The notes under the pieces are model-generated. The model was given only the letters and a program-made list of their open reading frames with translations. It made no database searches and was not told the DNA's origin. A stretch of 60,372 nt of DNA from positions 1,406 through 61,777 of the forward strand of contig NZ_AOII01000026.1 of the NCBI RefSeq assembly GCF_000337615.1, written 5' to 3'. Shown piece after piece: positions 8,951 to 17,049 of this stretch; position 1 is the first letter of the stretch; the number at the start of each line of letters is the position of its first letter. A program made the translations under genes and the position numbers. This stretch comes from Natrinema pallidum DSM 3751 (GTDB lineage: Archaea > Halobacteriota > Halobacteria > Halobacteriales > Natrialbaceae).

Positions 8951-9214
8951 GAGTTGTCCAATTCTGACCTTCAATATAAAATTTTGTGGAAACGGATGAT
9001 AATTCTTCCGGGTTAGGAATCAGCAACAGCCGCGGTGGTACGTCCCGCCGTACAAAATCCGAGCCGATCGATCGCCCGATCGAGTCGCCTGCCACCGGCA
9101 TAGAACGCGTTGAAACCGCCACGCCTGGCTCGTTCGGCTGTCTCCGAGCACCGCCGCGTTGGCGGCCGTGTTTAGTTCAGCGTGAACAGTGAGGGGTACG
9201 ATTTTATGGAGCCC

Positions 9215-9848
9215 ATGCCAAAAATCAGCCGCCTCAGCGGGTATAGCGACTGGATCGATTTGAGTGTTGGAGCGAGAGCGGACACCGCGTCAGCTAATGG
9301 AGTTCGGTATTCGACTTCATCTTGGTGGACTATTTCTTTTAAATACTAATCGAAAACTCGAGAAGTTCGGTGTCAAGCGTTCGCGAAAGACCGGCCATGA
9401 TTGGGTACAGAAAGCCAATCTACAGCCAGCAACTGACGCGACTCCGAATCACGTTGTGCTCGATGAGATCGTGATTCAAATCGATGATCACCGATGTTGG
9501 CTGTACGCTGCAGTCGATCCTAAAACGAACAGAGTTCACCATATACGGCTATTTTTGACGACTACGACCGTATTGACTGAACGGTTTCTACAATAAGTCA
9601 TGGAGAAACACGATGTCGAAGACGCCGTGGTTCTCGTCGATGGCGCACAGCATCTCCAGACAGCACTCCGTCGATACGGACTCCGATTTCGATACGAAAA
9701 ACACGGACATCGGAACGCTGTCGAAGGTATTTTTAGAAATATAAAACACTGAAGCACTTCGTTCTCAAACTGTTTTAGTCACGCTAACCCACCAACCGCA
9801 GAATCGTGGCTCCACGCCTACGCCATCTGTCAGAATGCTATAAACTAA
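9215..9848 (+). pseudogene. IS6-family transposase remnant
   Basis: The three frames together read as a haloarchaeal IS6-type transposase. MPKISRLSGYSDWI opens at 9215. A small deletion near 9263 shifts the frame, and LERERTPRQLMEFG continues from 9264. An in-frame TAA at 9594-9596 follows ERFLQ, then VEDAVVLVDGAQHLQTALRR continues, and another stop follows FRNIKH. A further frame change leads to AESWLHAYAIC-like sequence near 9800. The catalytic DDE residues are still visible (VVLDE, LVDG, AVEGIF). No intact terminal repeats were recognised. It is inactive, and its G+C is clearly lower than that of the neighbouring genes, consistent with foreign DNA. Confidence 0.85.
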
Positions 9849-9904
9849 ACGCGACCGATTTGCCGGAATGATATTTAAACTAGCGAATAATATTATGCTA
9901 ATAG

Positions 9905-10303
9905 ATGTCCTCGCTTAAACCTATCTCAACCAGCAACGGGCCTGGAAATGAGAAAATCCTCATACTCACAAGTCTACTGGTAATACTAGCAATCAGTGTA
10001 CTCTGGTACATGACAGAAGGGTTCACTGACGGGAGTCTTGAACCGCTTACTATCCCGGTCCTTGCGGCAAGTATGATTGTAAGCGCAGTGCTTGGCATCC
10101 TTGATGCGTATTCGGTGATCGAGAAACGGTTACAGCAATTACATGGTAACAATATTTTCATCCGACTTATCATTGGTGTGCTAATCGGACTAGGGAGTGC
10201 CGCCCTTGCGCTGAATGTCTCGACTGTACTAGTTTTGGTTATAACGATTTCATTTCTTCTGGGAGAATCAGTGGGGAGAGCGTACTATGTATTCGCCAAA
10301 TAG
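9905..10303 (+). CDS. Small polytopic membrane protein, unknown function
   Basis: This 132-residue protein has about four hydrophobic helices: ILILTSLLVILAISVLW, IPVLAASMIVSAVLG, FIRLIIGVLIGLGSAALAL and VSTVLVLVITISFLLG. A short basic and polar linker with YSVIEKRLQQLHG lies in the middle. Its codon use is much more AT-rich than that of the flanking core genes, and it sits between the dead IS6 gene and the TIR gene, so it looks laterally acquired. A strong AT-rich promoter-like region (GATATTTAAACTAGCG) lies upstream. No family was recognised. Confidence 0.6.
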   Translation: MSSLKPISTSNGPGNEKILILTSLLVILAISVLWYMTEGFTDGSLEPLTIPVLAASMIVSAVLGILDAYSVIEKRLQQLHGNNIFIRLIIGVLIGLGSAALALNVSTVLVLVITISFLLGESVGRAYYVFAK

Positions 10304-10504
10304 ATCCAATTGGATCCAAAGCACGCCCCATAGTAACGAGGAGCGAAATTGGCTTCTTTTCTAATAAATAACACAAAATAATTACGAGGGTTGGTCAGTG
10401 GTGATACGCTCGGACGGTTCTCTCAACCCAGAACCCACCCTAATCATCTGATCGGAAAGATAGATTAATGATGTCCCATACGCGTGTGTATCGTAGACGA
10501 TCCC

Positions 10505-11110
10505 ATGACTGGAGAGCAGGTGTACGTTTCACACGCGCCACGGAATCTCGACCTCGTGCAGGACCTGTTCTCGACGGTCAAGAACTTCCCCTTCGGCGTC
10601 CACATCGCGCTCGAGGAGATCGAGTCCGGCCGCTCCCGAAAGCGACTCGAGGGTCGCCTCGCCAACAGCGATCTCGTCGTCGCCGTGCTGACCGAGGACG
10701 CGGCCGGAAACACGTGGATCAATCAGGAGGTCGGCTACGCGGTGGCGAAAGGCATTCCCGTCTTGCCGGTCCGTGATGATGGCGTCAGCTGTCGCGGGTT
10801 CATCAGTGACGTCGAAGGCGTGACGATCGATCGGGACGACCTCTCGGTCACCATCTTCAACTTGCTCTGTCGGCTCCGAAGCGAACTCGCGCCGCTCGGA
10901 GCGCTGTCGGTCCCGAACTGGTATATTCGGTTCCCCTGTACGGTCACCGACTGCACCCAGCCGGTCACGCTCGAACTCGAGCGGGGGCAGACGAAACTCT
11001 GGAAACTCCACAGTCACGGCAAACACTTGACCGCCTCGTGTAACGGCTGCGGATCGACGTACTACTTCGATCCGGCGACGATCGGTTTCTCGGGCCGGAA
11101 AGACGGGTAG
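10505..11110 (+). CDS. TIR-domain protein with C-terminal zinc ribbon
   Basis: The protein is 201 residues. Residues 5-95 have a TIR (TIR_2-like) layout: a first strand VYVSHAPRN, a middle LEEIESGRSRKRL segment, SDLVVAVLTEDA, then NTWINQEVGYAVAKGIPVLPV, where Glu75 occupies the position of the catalytic Glu of NAD-cleaving TIR domains. The C-terminal part (140-200) has paired cysteines C145/C150 and C179/C182, suggesting a zinc ribbon. TIR proteins in prokaryotes often act as immune effectors or NADases. Here no partner defence gene is adjacent, so the role is inference. I preferred the ATG at 10505 because it starts just before the first strand; an in-frame GTG at 10484 is possible. The gene borders an IS remnant. 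Confidence 0.7.
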   Translation: MTGEQVYVSHAPRNLDLVQDLFSTVKNFPFGVHIALEEIESGRSRKRLEGRLANSDLVVAVLTEDAAGNTWINQEVGYAVAKGIPVLPVRDDGVSCRGFISDVEGVTIDRDDLSVTIFNLLCRLRSELAPLGALSVPNWYIRFPCTVTDCTQPVTLELERGQTKLWKLHSHGKHLTASCNGCGSTYYFDPATIGFSGRKDG

Positions 11111-11554
11111 CCCTCGTCCGTCATCCGCCGGAACGGTTCGCAGGCGTCGGCGACGATCGGTTGCCGGCCTCGTCACTGTCGTCACCGTCTCGAGGGTCGT
11201 CGCAACGGGAACGTTGCACGGAGTGGGTGTGGCCGTAGGACTCGCTTACCCGTCGGTCGGAAGCCGACCGTGTGGCCGTCGCTGCTGAACGGTGTCGATA
11301 ACAAAGTGCCCCCCGGCCGATGGCTCGTTCGTGCGAGGCTCCCCTCGCACGGAGGCGCTCTGTCCGTTGGACGACACTCGGCGGCCCCGGTCGCCGAGTT
11401 CCTCCTCTCCTGTCAGGGATACCGGTGGCCGCCGCGACCGTATCGACGTCGGTCCGGAGAGCGGCCGGATCCGTTTCTCGCGCTCGCGTAGCCGCCGGCC
11501 ACGCCGTCGATCGGAACCGGGGAATCAATAGGAACGGGGCACCCACGGTCGACT
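11111..11554. other. Intergenic region without recognised gene
   Basis: This 440-bp stretch is G+C-rich. Short frames exist on both strands, but none shows a recognisable domain, start context or neighbour coupling. Confidence 0.4.
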
Positions 11555-11980
11555 ATGGACACGGCAGTTCAGACGGGCGTCCGTGACAGCGCAGCCGGCC
11601 GCAAGCGGATCGCCGCCGGCGTAATCGATGTCGGCCTCGTCGCCGCGATGGTCCTCTACGGCTACGTCCACCACGGGGGCGACCCGGTCGCCACCCCGCT
11701 CGAATCGCTCGAGACGATCGCTCCGTTCGTGATCGGGTGGCTCGCCGTCGCAGCGCTCGCAGGCGTCTACACGCGTGACCGTCTCTTGGGCCGGGACGGA
11801 CTCCGAGTAACGGCGACCGCCTGGATCGCGGCGGCAAACGTGGGACTCATGCTCAGGGGGTCTCCACCGTTACACGGCAGCACCATCTGGCCGTTCCCCG
11901 TTGTGATAACCGTCTCCGTCCTCGTCGTTTTGCTCGGCTGGCGGCTCGGGCTCTCGCTGTACCTATCAGTAACCGAGTAA
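11555..11980 (+). CDS. DUF3054 family membrane protein
   Basis: This 141-residue protein has four predicted transmembrane segments: GVIDVGLVAAMVLYGYVHHGG, IAPFVIGWLAVAALAGVY, VTATAWIAAANVGLMLRG and FPVVITVSVLVVLLGWRLGL. The size and the pattern D-VGLVAAMVLYGYVHHG resemble the DUF3054 family, which occurs in actinobacteria and haloarchaea and has no established function. It appears monocistronic. Confidence 0.8.
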   Translation: MDTAVQTGVRDSAAGRKRIAAGVIDVGLVAAMVLYGYVHHGGDPVATPLESLETIAPFVIGWLAVAALAGVYTRDRLLGRDGLRVTATAWIAAANVGLMLRGSPPLHGSTIWPFPVVITVSVLVVLLGWRLGLSLYLSVTE

Positions 11981-12167
11981 GTTGATGCGATACCGGTTGC
12001 TGTCATCATTGTGAGCCGAACTGAGCGTCATCGTTCCTCTCTCACCCTTGGACGAAACGGACGGTAATGCGGCTTCTCGCGGACTAATACTGCCGGCCGT
12101 ACCGTTTGATTCGCTGCCGTCGGTGTCTCAATCGCGAACACATTATCGGACTGGGACGATGTAACTT

Positions 12168-12184
12168 CTTCATAAGTTATGAAG
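12168..12184. promoter_or_regulatory. Perfect inverted repeat, possible operator
   Basis: CTTCATAA and TTATGAAG are perfect 8-bp arms separated by a single G, about 60 bp upstream of the TATA box of the small membrane protein at 12279. The symmetry suggests a binding site for a dimeric regulator, but no regulator is adjacent. Confidence 0.35.
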
Positions 12185-12243
12185 GCCATATCTGTTGGGT
12201 TCTGGTTTGTTATGAGTACACCACGAACCGATTATGGGAAACA

Positions 12244-12252
12244 CTTATATGG
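12244..12252 (+). promoter_or_regulatory. TATA box of the 12279 gene
   Basis: CTTATATGG is centred about 31 nt before the ATG at 12279, the spacing of a near-leaderless haloarchaeal promoter. It supports this short gene being real. Confidence 0.5.
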
Positions 12253-12278
12253 TTATTTAGCATACTATAGAATAGATT

Positions 12279-12494
12279 ATGACTGGATATTACGACATTG
12301 TCCTCGGCCTCATCCCAGTCGCACTGCTCGGTATCACCGCCGCCCTGCTGTTCGTTGGACTGTCGCTGACGACGGCGATACCGCTCGGTTCGCTGGCCGC
12401 GATGGGAATTATCGGGCACGCAATGTTCGTCAATACGCCAGTCGACTCCGGCGACGAATCCCGATCCGCGCGCCCGCCGATCAACGCGGACTGA
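12279..12494 (+). CDS. Small two-helix membrane protein
   Basis: This 71-residue protein has hydrophobic segments IVLGLIPVALLGITAALLFV and LTTAIPLGSLAAMGIIGHAMF, followed by a short polar acidic tail (VDSGDESRSARPPINAD). No catalytic motif is present. Small proteins of this design are common conserved hypotheticals in haloarchaea. The well-placed TATA box and an inverted repeat upstream point to regulated expression. Confidence 0.65.
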   Translation: MTGYYDIVLGLIPVALLGITAALLFVGLSLTTAIPLGSLAAMGIIGHAMFVNTPVDSGDESRSARPPINAD

Positions 12495-12561
12495 TCTTGC
12501 GATTTCGGTCTCTATCCCCGCTTTCGGTCCTTTTTCACGTCTCCGAATCCTATTATCGACG

Positions 12562-13560
12562 ATGACTGACACGCTGTTTCTGGCAAGTTCGGATGTCGAT
12601 TCGCTCGCAACGCCGGCCGAATACGTCGACGCCGTCCGCGAGGGCTATCGCCAGCGCGGTGAGGGCGCGCCCGCCCAGCCGCGGTCGAAGTTCCTCCGTG
12701 AGGATCCGGCGGGGATGTTCACGGCCTATGCCGCCATCCTCCCCGACACGGGTGCCATGGGCGGATACATGTACAGCGCCGGCTTCGGCGCGGCCGACGC
12801 CTGGTTCATGACGCCACTGTTCGATGCCGAGAGCGGCGCGCCGCTCGCTCTGCTCGACGGCGCGAGTATGAACCCGTTCAAGACCGGTGCGGTGGGTGCC
12901 GTCGGCGTCGACGAACTCGCCCGCGACGACGCCGACACCCTCGCGATTATCGGCAGCGGCGCACAAGCCCGGGGGCAGCTCCACGCGACTGCGACCGTCC
13001 GCGAGTTCACCGACGTCCGGGTCTACTCGCCGACACCCGAGAACCGCAAGGCCTTCGCGTCCGACTTCGACGACGCCCTCGAGGCGGCTGTCCGCGCGGT
13101 CGACTCGAGCACCGCCGCCGTAACGGACGCGGACGTGGTGATCACGGCGACACAGGCCAGCGAGCCGGTCATCGACGGCGACGATCTAGAGCCCGGAACC
13201 CACGTCACAGCCATGGGCCAGTACTCGCCGGACAAGCGTGAGCTGGATGCGGAGACGATCGCTCGGGCGACATACGTTCCCGACCTCCGCGACCGGGCAA
13301 CGCTCGACGCCGGCTCGTTCATCCAGGCGCTCGAGGCGGACGCGATCACCGAGGATCACGTCCACGCCGAACTGGGCGAGGTCGTCGCCGGGACCGAACC
13401 CGGCCGAACGAGCGACGACGAACTCACGGTCTTCGATAGCGGCGGGACGGGGATCGAGACGGTCGCCGCGGCGTACCTGCTCTACGAGCGTGCCAGCGAA
13501 CAGGGACTCGGCCAGACGATCGAGTTCGCGCCGGCGAGCGAGGCGCTGACGGGGAATTAG
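12562..13560 (+). CDS. Ornithine cyclodeaminase / mu-crystallin family protein
   Basis: This 332-residue NAD(P)-dependent protein belongs to the family containing ornithine cyclodeaminase, archaeal alanine dehydrogenase and ketimine reductases. The family markers are the N-terminal substrate part with PRSKFLRED and a GGYMYSAG segment, the LLDGASMNPFKTGAVGAVG stretch, the Rossmann loop LAIIGSGAQARGQL (about 133-146), ADVVITATQASEPVIDG and the C-terminal VFDSGGTGIETVAAA. Length is typical. The exact substrate cannot be assigned from sequence, so no gene symbol is given. It is cytosolic and has no operon partners. Confidence 0.88.
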   Translation: MTDTLFLASSDVDSLATPAEYVDAVREGYRQRGEGAPAQPRSKFLREDPAGMFTAYAAILPDTGAMGGYMYSAGFGAADAWFMTPLFDAESGAPLALLDGASMNPFKTGAVGAVGVDELARDDADTLAIIGSGAQARGQLHATATVREFTDVRVYSPTPENRKAFASDFDDALEAAVRAVDSSTAAVTDADVVITATQASEPVIDGDDLEPGTHVTAMGQYSPDKRELDAETIARATYVPDLRDRATLDAGSFIQALEADAITEDHVHAELGEVVAGTEPGRTSDDELTVFDSGGTGIETVAAAYLLYERASEQGLGQTIEFAPASEALTGN

Positions 13561-13662
13561 ATACTCGAGGGGCTCAGAGGTCGTTCAGCACATCCGTCCG
13601 TCAGCTATTCTGTGACCCCTTCTCACCCCGACTATATATCGGTAGCACGGGTATGAATTGAC

Positions 13663-13842
13663 ATGGCCCACGCCCCAGAAATGCCGGAAAAGTACGTCTG
13701 TACGGCCTGTCAGATGATACACGCCGGTACGGTCTCCAAACGAACCGAGAGCGGACACGAGTACGAGGCACCTGCGGAGTGTGGCTGCTGTGGCGAATCC
13801 GAACTGGTCCCGGAGAAAAACTGGCCGCATTTCCAGCCGTAA
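13663..13842 (+). CDS. 59-residue cysteine-rich zinc-ribbon-like protein
   Basis: This is a short gene missed by length cut-offs. It encodes 59 residues with Cys13 and Cys16 (VCTAC) and Cys40, Cys42 and Cys43 (ECGCCGE), arranged like a small zinc ribbon or rubredoxin-like knuckle. The protein ends with NWPHFQP. A TATA sequence (ACTATATATC at about 13630) is placed 28-30 nt upstream of the ATG, which argues that the gene is expressed. The function is unknown; it may bind nucleic acid or a protein partner. Confidence 0.65.
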   Translation: MAHAPEMPEKYVCTACQMIHAGTVSKRTESGHEYEAPAECGCCGESELVPEKNWPHFQP

Positions 13843-13942
13843 CTGCGCTCGACCGTTCTCGATACGACCGGTTGGACGGCGTTCGCGGCCGATAGAACGT
13901 CCAGCGATCGACATCTACACGTAGCGACCGACTATTCTCGTC

Positions 13943-13998
13943 ACTGAAACGGTTGACACACTGACTGCAACGCCGTCGTGCGGCCAGGTGTGCAGTGA
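13943..13998 (+). repeat. Dispersed intergenic repeat, copy B
   Basis: This copy of the element described at 5414 reads ACTGAAACGG, TTGACACACTGA, a 17-nt core with CGCCGTCGTGCGG, then AGGTGTGCAGTGA. After the GCAGTGA block the similarity to the other copies is lost, so this copy is truncated on its right side. Confidence 0.75.
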
Positions 13999-14069
13999 GT
14001 ACTACGCTCGCCAAGACGAGTTCCGCTCTTCGACGGAGCCGAAACCCCAGTTTCGACGGCTCGAGCCCG

Positions 14070-15614
14070 CTACTCGCCCGCGGGCCGAATCTTGAATCCG
14101 TAGCGGGTGACGCCTTCCTGCGTGTAGATCCGGCGAATCGTCGTCTCAATCCGCTCACCGACGGAGAAATCGGCGGGGTCGGCATCGGTGCCCATCGCGG
14201 GGACGCTAACGGTCTCGTCGCCGCTATCGACGCCTTCTTCTCGCTGGCGCTGCCCGCTCGAACGGTCCGCGGAGTTTCGCTCCGCGTGATCACCGTCCTT
14301 TCGGTGCGTCTCCGACGCACCGTCCGTCTCGAGCGCGACGATCGCGGCCGCGTAGTCGCCCGACTGGGCCTGCTGTTCGGCGAACTCCGGTGGCGCGCCG
14401 CCCTGGGAGATCGTCGTCACGGCCTCGATCGTCCCCTCGCCCGCGAGTTCGATAGGCTCATAGTCGGCGAGTGCGCCGCAGTCGTCACAGGCACCGTCCG
14501 GCGGGAACGAAAGCGCATCGCACTCCGAACAGCGGCCCGCCTCGAGCCGGTATCGCTGGGGAATCGAGCGCCGCCAGGAAGGGACGCTGACGTAAGCACC
14601 ACCGCCCGATGGCGGCCCCGTAGTCACGATGCCGCGCTGGCGCAGGTACTCGGCGTAGGTGAGCGGGTCGTCACCCTCGAGTGCCGTTACTGCCGGCACG
14701 TCGCCGTCACTTTGGCGTGTCTCCGACGCAACGCTGACGACGACCGCGTCGGCCCCCGCGCCGCTGCCATGGGAGACCGCGAGGATGGACTCGTACCCGT
14801 CCGCGAGTGCGGTCGCCAGCGAGACGGGGACGCTCGCAGCGCCGAGGTCGCCCAGCTCGTGGACCGTCGCGGCGGCTCGAATCTCCTCGGTCCCGACGCC
14901 GGCCGCGCCTGCGGCGCGATAGGGGAGTTTCCCGTCGGGGGCCTGGATCGCAACCGCATCGGGGGTGGGTTCGTCCTCGAGCCCGGCGACGGCACCGCCG
15001 ATCGTCTCGGTGAACGCCCGTCGGTCGTACTGGGTGATGCCGAGCCCCTGCGTCTCGTCCTCGCCGGCGTTGCGGAACCGGGTGCCGGGATACGGCGCGG
15101 AATACTCGGCGCGGTCGACGATCTCCGCGGGGCCCTCGCGCTCGAGGACGAACGCCGCACTGCCGGCCCCGGCGGCGTGATCGATCCCGTCGTCGGGATC
15201 GCCCTGCGGCGCGTCGGCGGCGACGACGAGCGCGGTCGTCGAATCGGCCTCGAGCGCGTCGAGCGCGGCCCACAGCGCCCGCGTTCCGGCGCGCGTACTG
15301 CCGGTGAACGCGTGGCGGGTCGCGGACTCGGAGAGCGTGACCATCGCACCGAGGCGGGCGGTCAGGTCCTCCTCGGCAGTCGGCGGCCGCGAGGAGGCGA
15401 ACGCGAGCCAATCGATTTCGTCGGGGTCGGTCTCGGCCGCCTCGAGCGCGCGGGTCGCGGCCTCGTAGCCCATCGTCAGGGCGTCCTCGTCGGCCGAGGG
15501 GACGGCCTTCTGGGTGACGCCGGCGGCGTGGAACTGGCCCCAGGCGTCCTCGAAGGCCTCGCTGGTGATGCGGAACCGCGGTGCGTACGCGCCGACGCCG
15601 GTGATCGCGGCCAT
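14070..15614 (-). CDS. HMG-CoA synthase-like protein fused to zinc-ribbon/OB-fold (DUF35)
   Basis: The protein is 514 residues. Residues 1-330 form a thiolase-fold half like archaeal 3-hydroxy-3-methylglutaryl-CoA synthase (MAAITGVGAYAPRFRI; DDGIDHAAGAGSAAFVLE; AVSHGSGAGADAVVVS). About residues 335-514 are a DUF35 unit: a zinc ribbon with CSECD and CDDCG, then an OB fold that ends YGFKIRPAGE. In catalytic homologues the acylated Cys lies in an ACKAGT-type motif. Here the matching stretch is GSTRAGT with Thr107 at that position, so it probably cannot form the acyl-enzyme. The OB fold is interrupted by a low-complexity insert (THRKDGDHAERN region). The start overlaps the upstream thiolase stop (TAATG), so it is co-translated. 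It may be a channelling or binding partner of the thiolase. Confidence 0.85.
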   Translation of the reverse strand: MAAITGVGAYAPRFRITSEAFEDAWGQFHAAGVTQKAVPSADEDALTMGYEAATRALEAAETDPDEIDWLAFASSRPPTAEEDLTARLGAMVTLSESATRHAFTGSTRAGTRALWAALDALEADSTTALVVAADAPQGDPDDGIDHAAGAGSAAFVLEREGPAEIVDRAEYSAPYPGTRFRNAGEDETQGLGITQYDRRAFTETIGGAVAGLEDEPTPDAVAIQAPDGKLPYRAAGAAGVGTEEIRAAATVHELGDLGAASVPVSLATALADGYESILAVSHGSGAGADAVVVSVASETRQSDGDVPAVTALEGDDPLTYAEYLRQRGIVTTGPPSGGGAYVSVPSWRRSIPQRYRLEAGRCSECDALSFPPDGACDDCGALADYEPIELAGEGTIEAVTTISQGGAPPEFAEQQAQSGDYAAAIVALETDGASETHRKDGDHAERNSADRSSGQRQREEGVDSGDETVSVPAMGTDADPADFSVGERIETTIRRIYTQEGVTRYGFKIRPAGE

Positions 15615-16792
15615 TACGCGCTCACCTCCCCTTCCTTTTCGAACACGTGAACGACGGCGGCACCACCGCTGCCGCCGACGTTGTGGGTCAGCCCGCGGGT
15701 GGGGGTCTCGACCTGTCGTGCGCCCGCGTTCCCGGAGAGTTGTTTGTAGGCTTCGACGACCTGTCCGGCACCCGTCGCGCCGATGGGGTGGCCCTTGGAC
15801 TTGAGGCCGCCGGACGTATTCACGGGGAGCTCGCCGCCGAGTTCCGTCGCGCCGGACTCGATCAACTGACCGGCCTCGCCCGGTTCACAGAAGCCCAGGT
15901 CCTCGTACGCCAGCAGTTCCGCGATGGCGAAGCAGTCGTGAACCTCCGCGAAGTCGAGTGCGTCGGGCTCGATGTCGGCCATCTCGTAGGCCGTCTCGGC
16001 GGCGCGCTGACTCGCCGGCACGCCGGTGTAGGTGTCGCGCTGGAAGAGGCCGACGGTGTCGCTGCCGGCACCGACGCCGGCGACCCGGATCGGATCGTCC
16101 GTGTAGTCGTCGACCACGTCCTCGCTGACGATCAGCGCACAGGCCGCCCCATCCGAGGTCGGACAGCAGTGATAGAGGTTCAACGGGTCCGCGACGACCG
16201 GCGCGGACTGGGCGTCCTCGAGCGAACACTCGAATCCCAACTGTGCGTGGGGGTTTTTCGCGCCGTTGGCGTGGTTCTTCACGGCGACCCGCGAGAGGTG
16301 CTCGCGCGTGGTGCCGTACTGCGCCATGTGGACCGAGGCCATCTGGGCGTAGACACCCGAGAAGGTGGTCCCCGAGAGCCGTTCCCATTCGGTCTCCCCG
16401 GAGACGCCGAGCCAGTACTTCGTCGCGTCCGAACTCATGTCCGACATGATCTCGAAGCCGCCGGCGAGAACGACGTCCGCCATCCCCGACTTGACGGCTT
16501 GGACGGCCTGTCGCACGGCGAAGCCGCTGGCCGCGCAGGCGTTCTCGACGCGCGTCGTCGGCACGCCGTCGAGGCCGACGTGTTCGGTCACTGCGGGGCC
16601 GGAAAGACCGAGTTGGCGGCCGCCGACGCCGAGAGTACCGACGAACGCCTCGTCGACGTCCCCGGCCTCGAGCCCCTTCGGCACGCTGTCCGTCGCCGCA
16701 TCGAACGCCGTGCGGAACAGGGAGCGGTAGCTCTCCGCGGGGAAGGCCCCGTAGTCCGACTGTCCCGCGCCGACGAGATATGCGTCTCGCAT
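15614..16792 (-). CDS. Thiolase (acetyl-CoA acetyltransferase, SCP2-like)
   Basis: This 392-residue thiolase of the archaeal/SCP-x subgroup makes or cleaves beta-ketoacyl-CoA. The nucleophile is Cys86 (RVENACAASGFAV). Other markers are the EVHDCFAIAE loop (about residue 285) and the HPIGATGAGQ motif with the catalytic His (about 343). The C-terminal loop reads HNVGGSGGAAVV, lacking the second Cys of classical biosynthetic thiolases, as is usual in SCP2-type enzymes. It forms a two-gene operon with the downstream HMG-CoA-synthase-like/DUF35 gene, a pairing known in archaea in which the OB-fold protein bridges the two active sites. Confidence 0.9.
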   Translation of the reverse strand: MRDAYLVGAGQSDYGAFPAESYRSLFRTAFDAATDSVPKGLEAGDVDEAFVGTLGVGGRQLGLSGPAVTEHVGLDGVPTTRVENACAASGFAVRQAVQAVKSGMADVVLAGGFEIMSDMSSDATKYWLGVSGETEWERLSGTTFSGVYAQMASVHMAQYGTTREHLSRVAVKNHANGAKNPHAQLGFECSLEDAQSAPVVADPLNLYHCCPTSDGAACALIVSEDVVDDYTDDPIRVAGVGAGSDTVGLFQRDTYTGVPASQRAAETAYEMADIEPDALDFAEVHDCFAIAELLAYEDLGFCEPGEAGQLIESGATELGGELPVNTSGGLKSKGHPIGATGAGQVVEAYKQLSGNAGARQVETPTRGLTHNVGGSGGAAVVHVFEKEGEVSA

Positions 16793-17049
16793 ACACTCCG
16801 TTTAGTGAGCCGGATGAAATAAGTGTCCGATACGCACGGTTCGCGCCGGACAGCCGGTCTCGAACGGGGTGACGACTGTGCCGATGCGTGAGATCCGTCG
16901 GGACGACCCCGGTGGGTTCGACCCCACCGTCACGCACGACCCAACGACGTTCCTGTCGGGCGGGGGTCGGAGCCGACGCGTCCCCGCTCAGTTTCGTCGC
17001 TCCTGAGACGCGACGCGGGATTCAAGCGTTTCGTTCCCGTACGTCGAAT

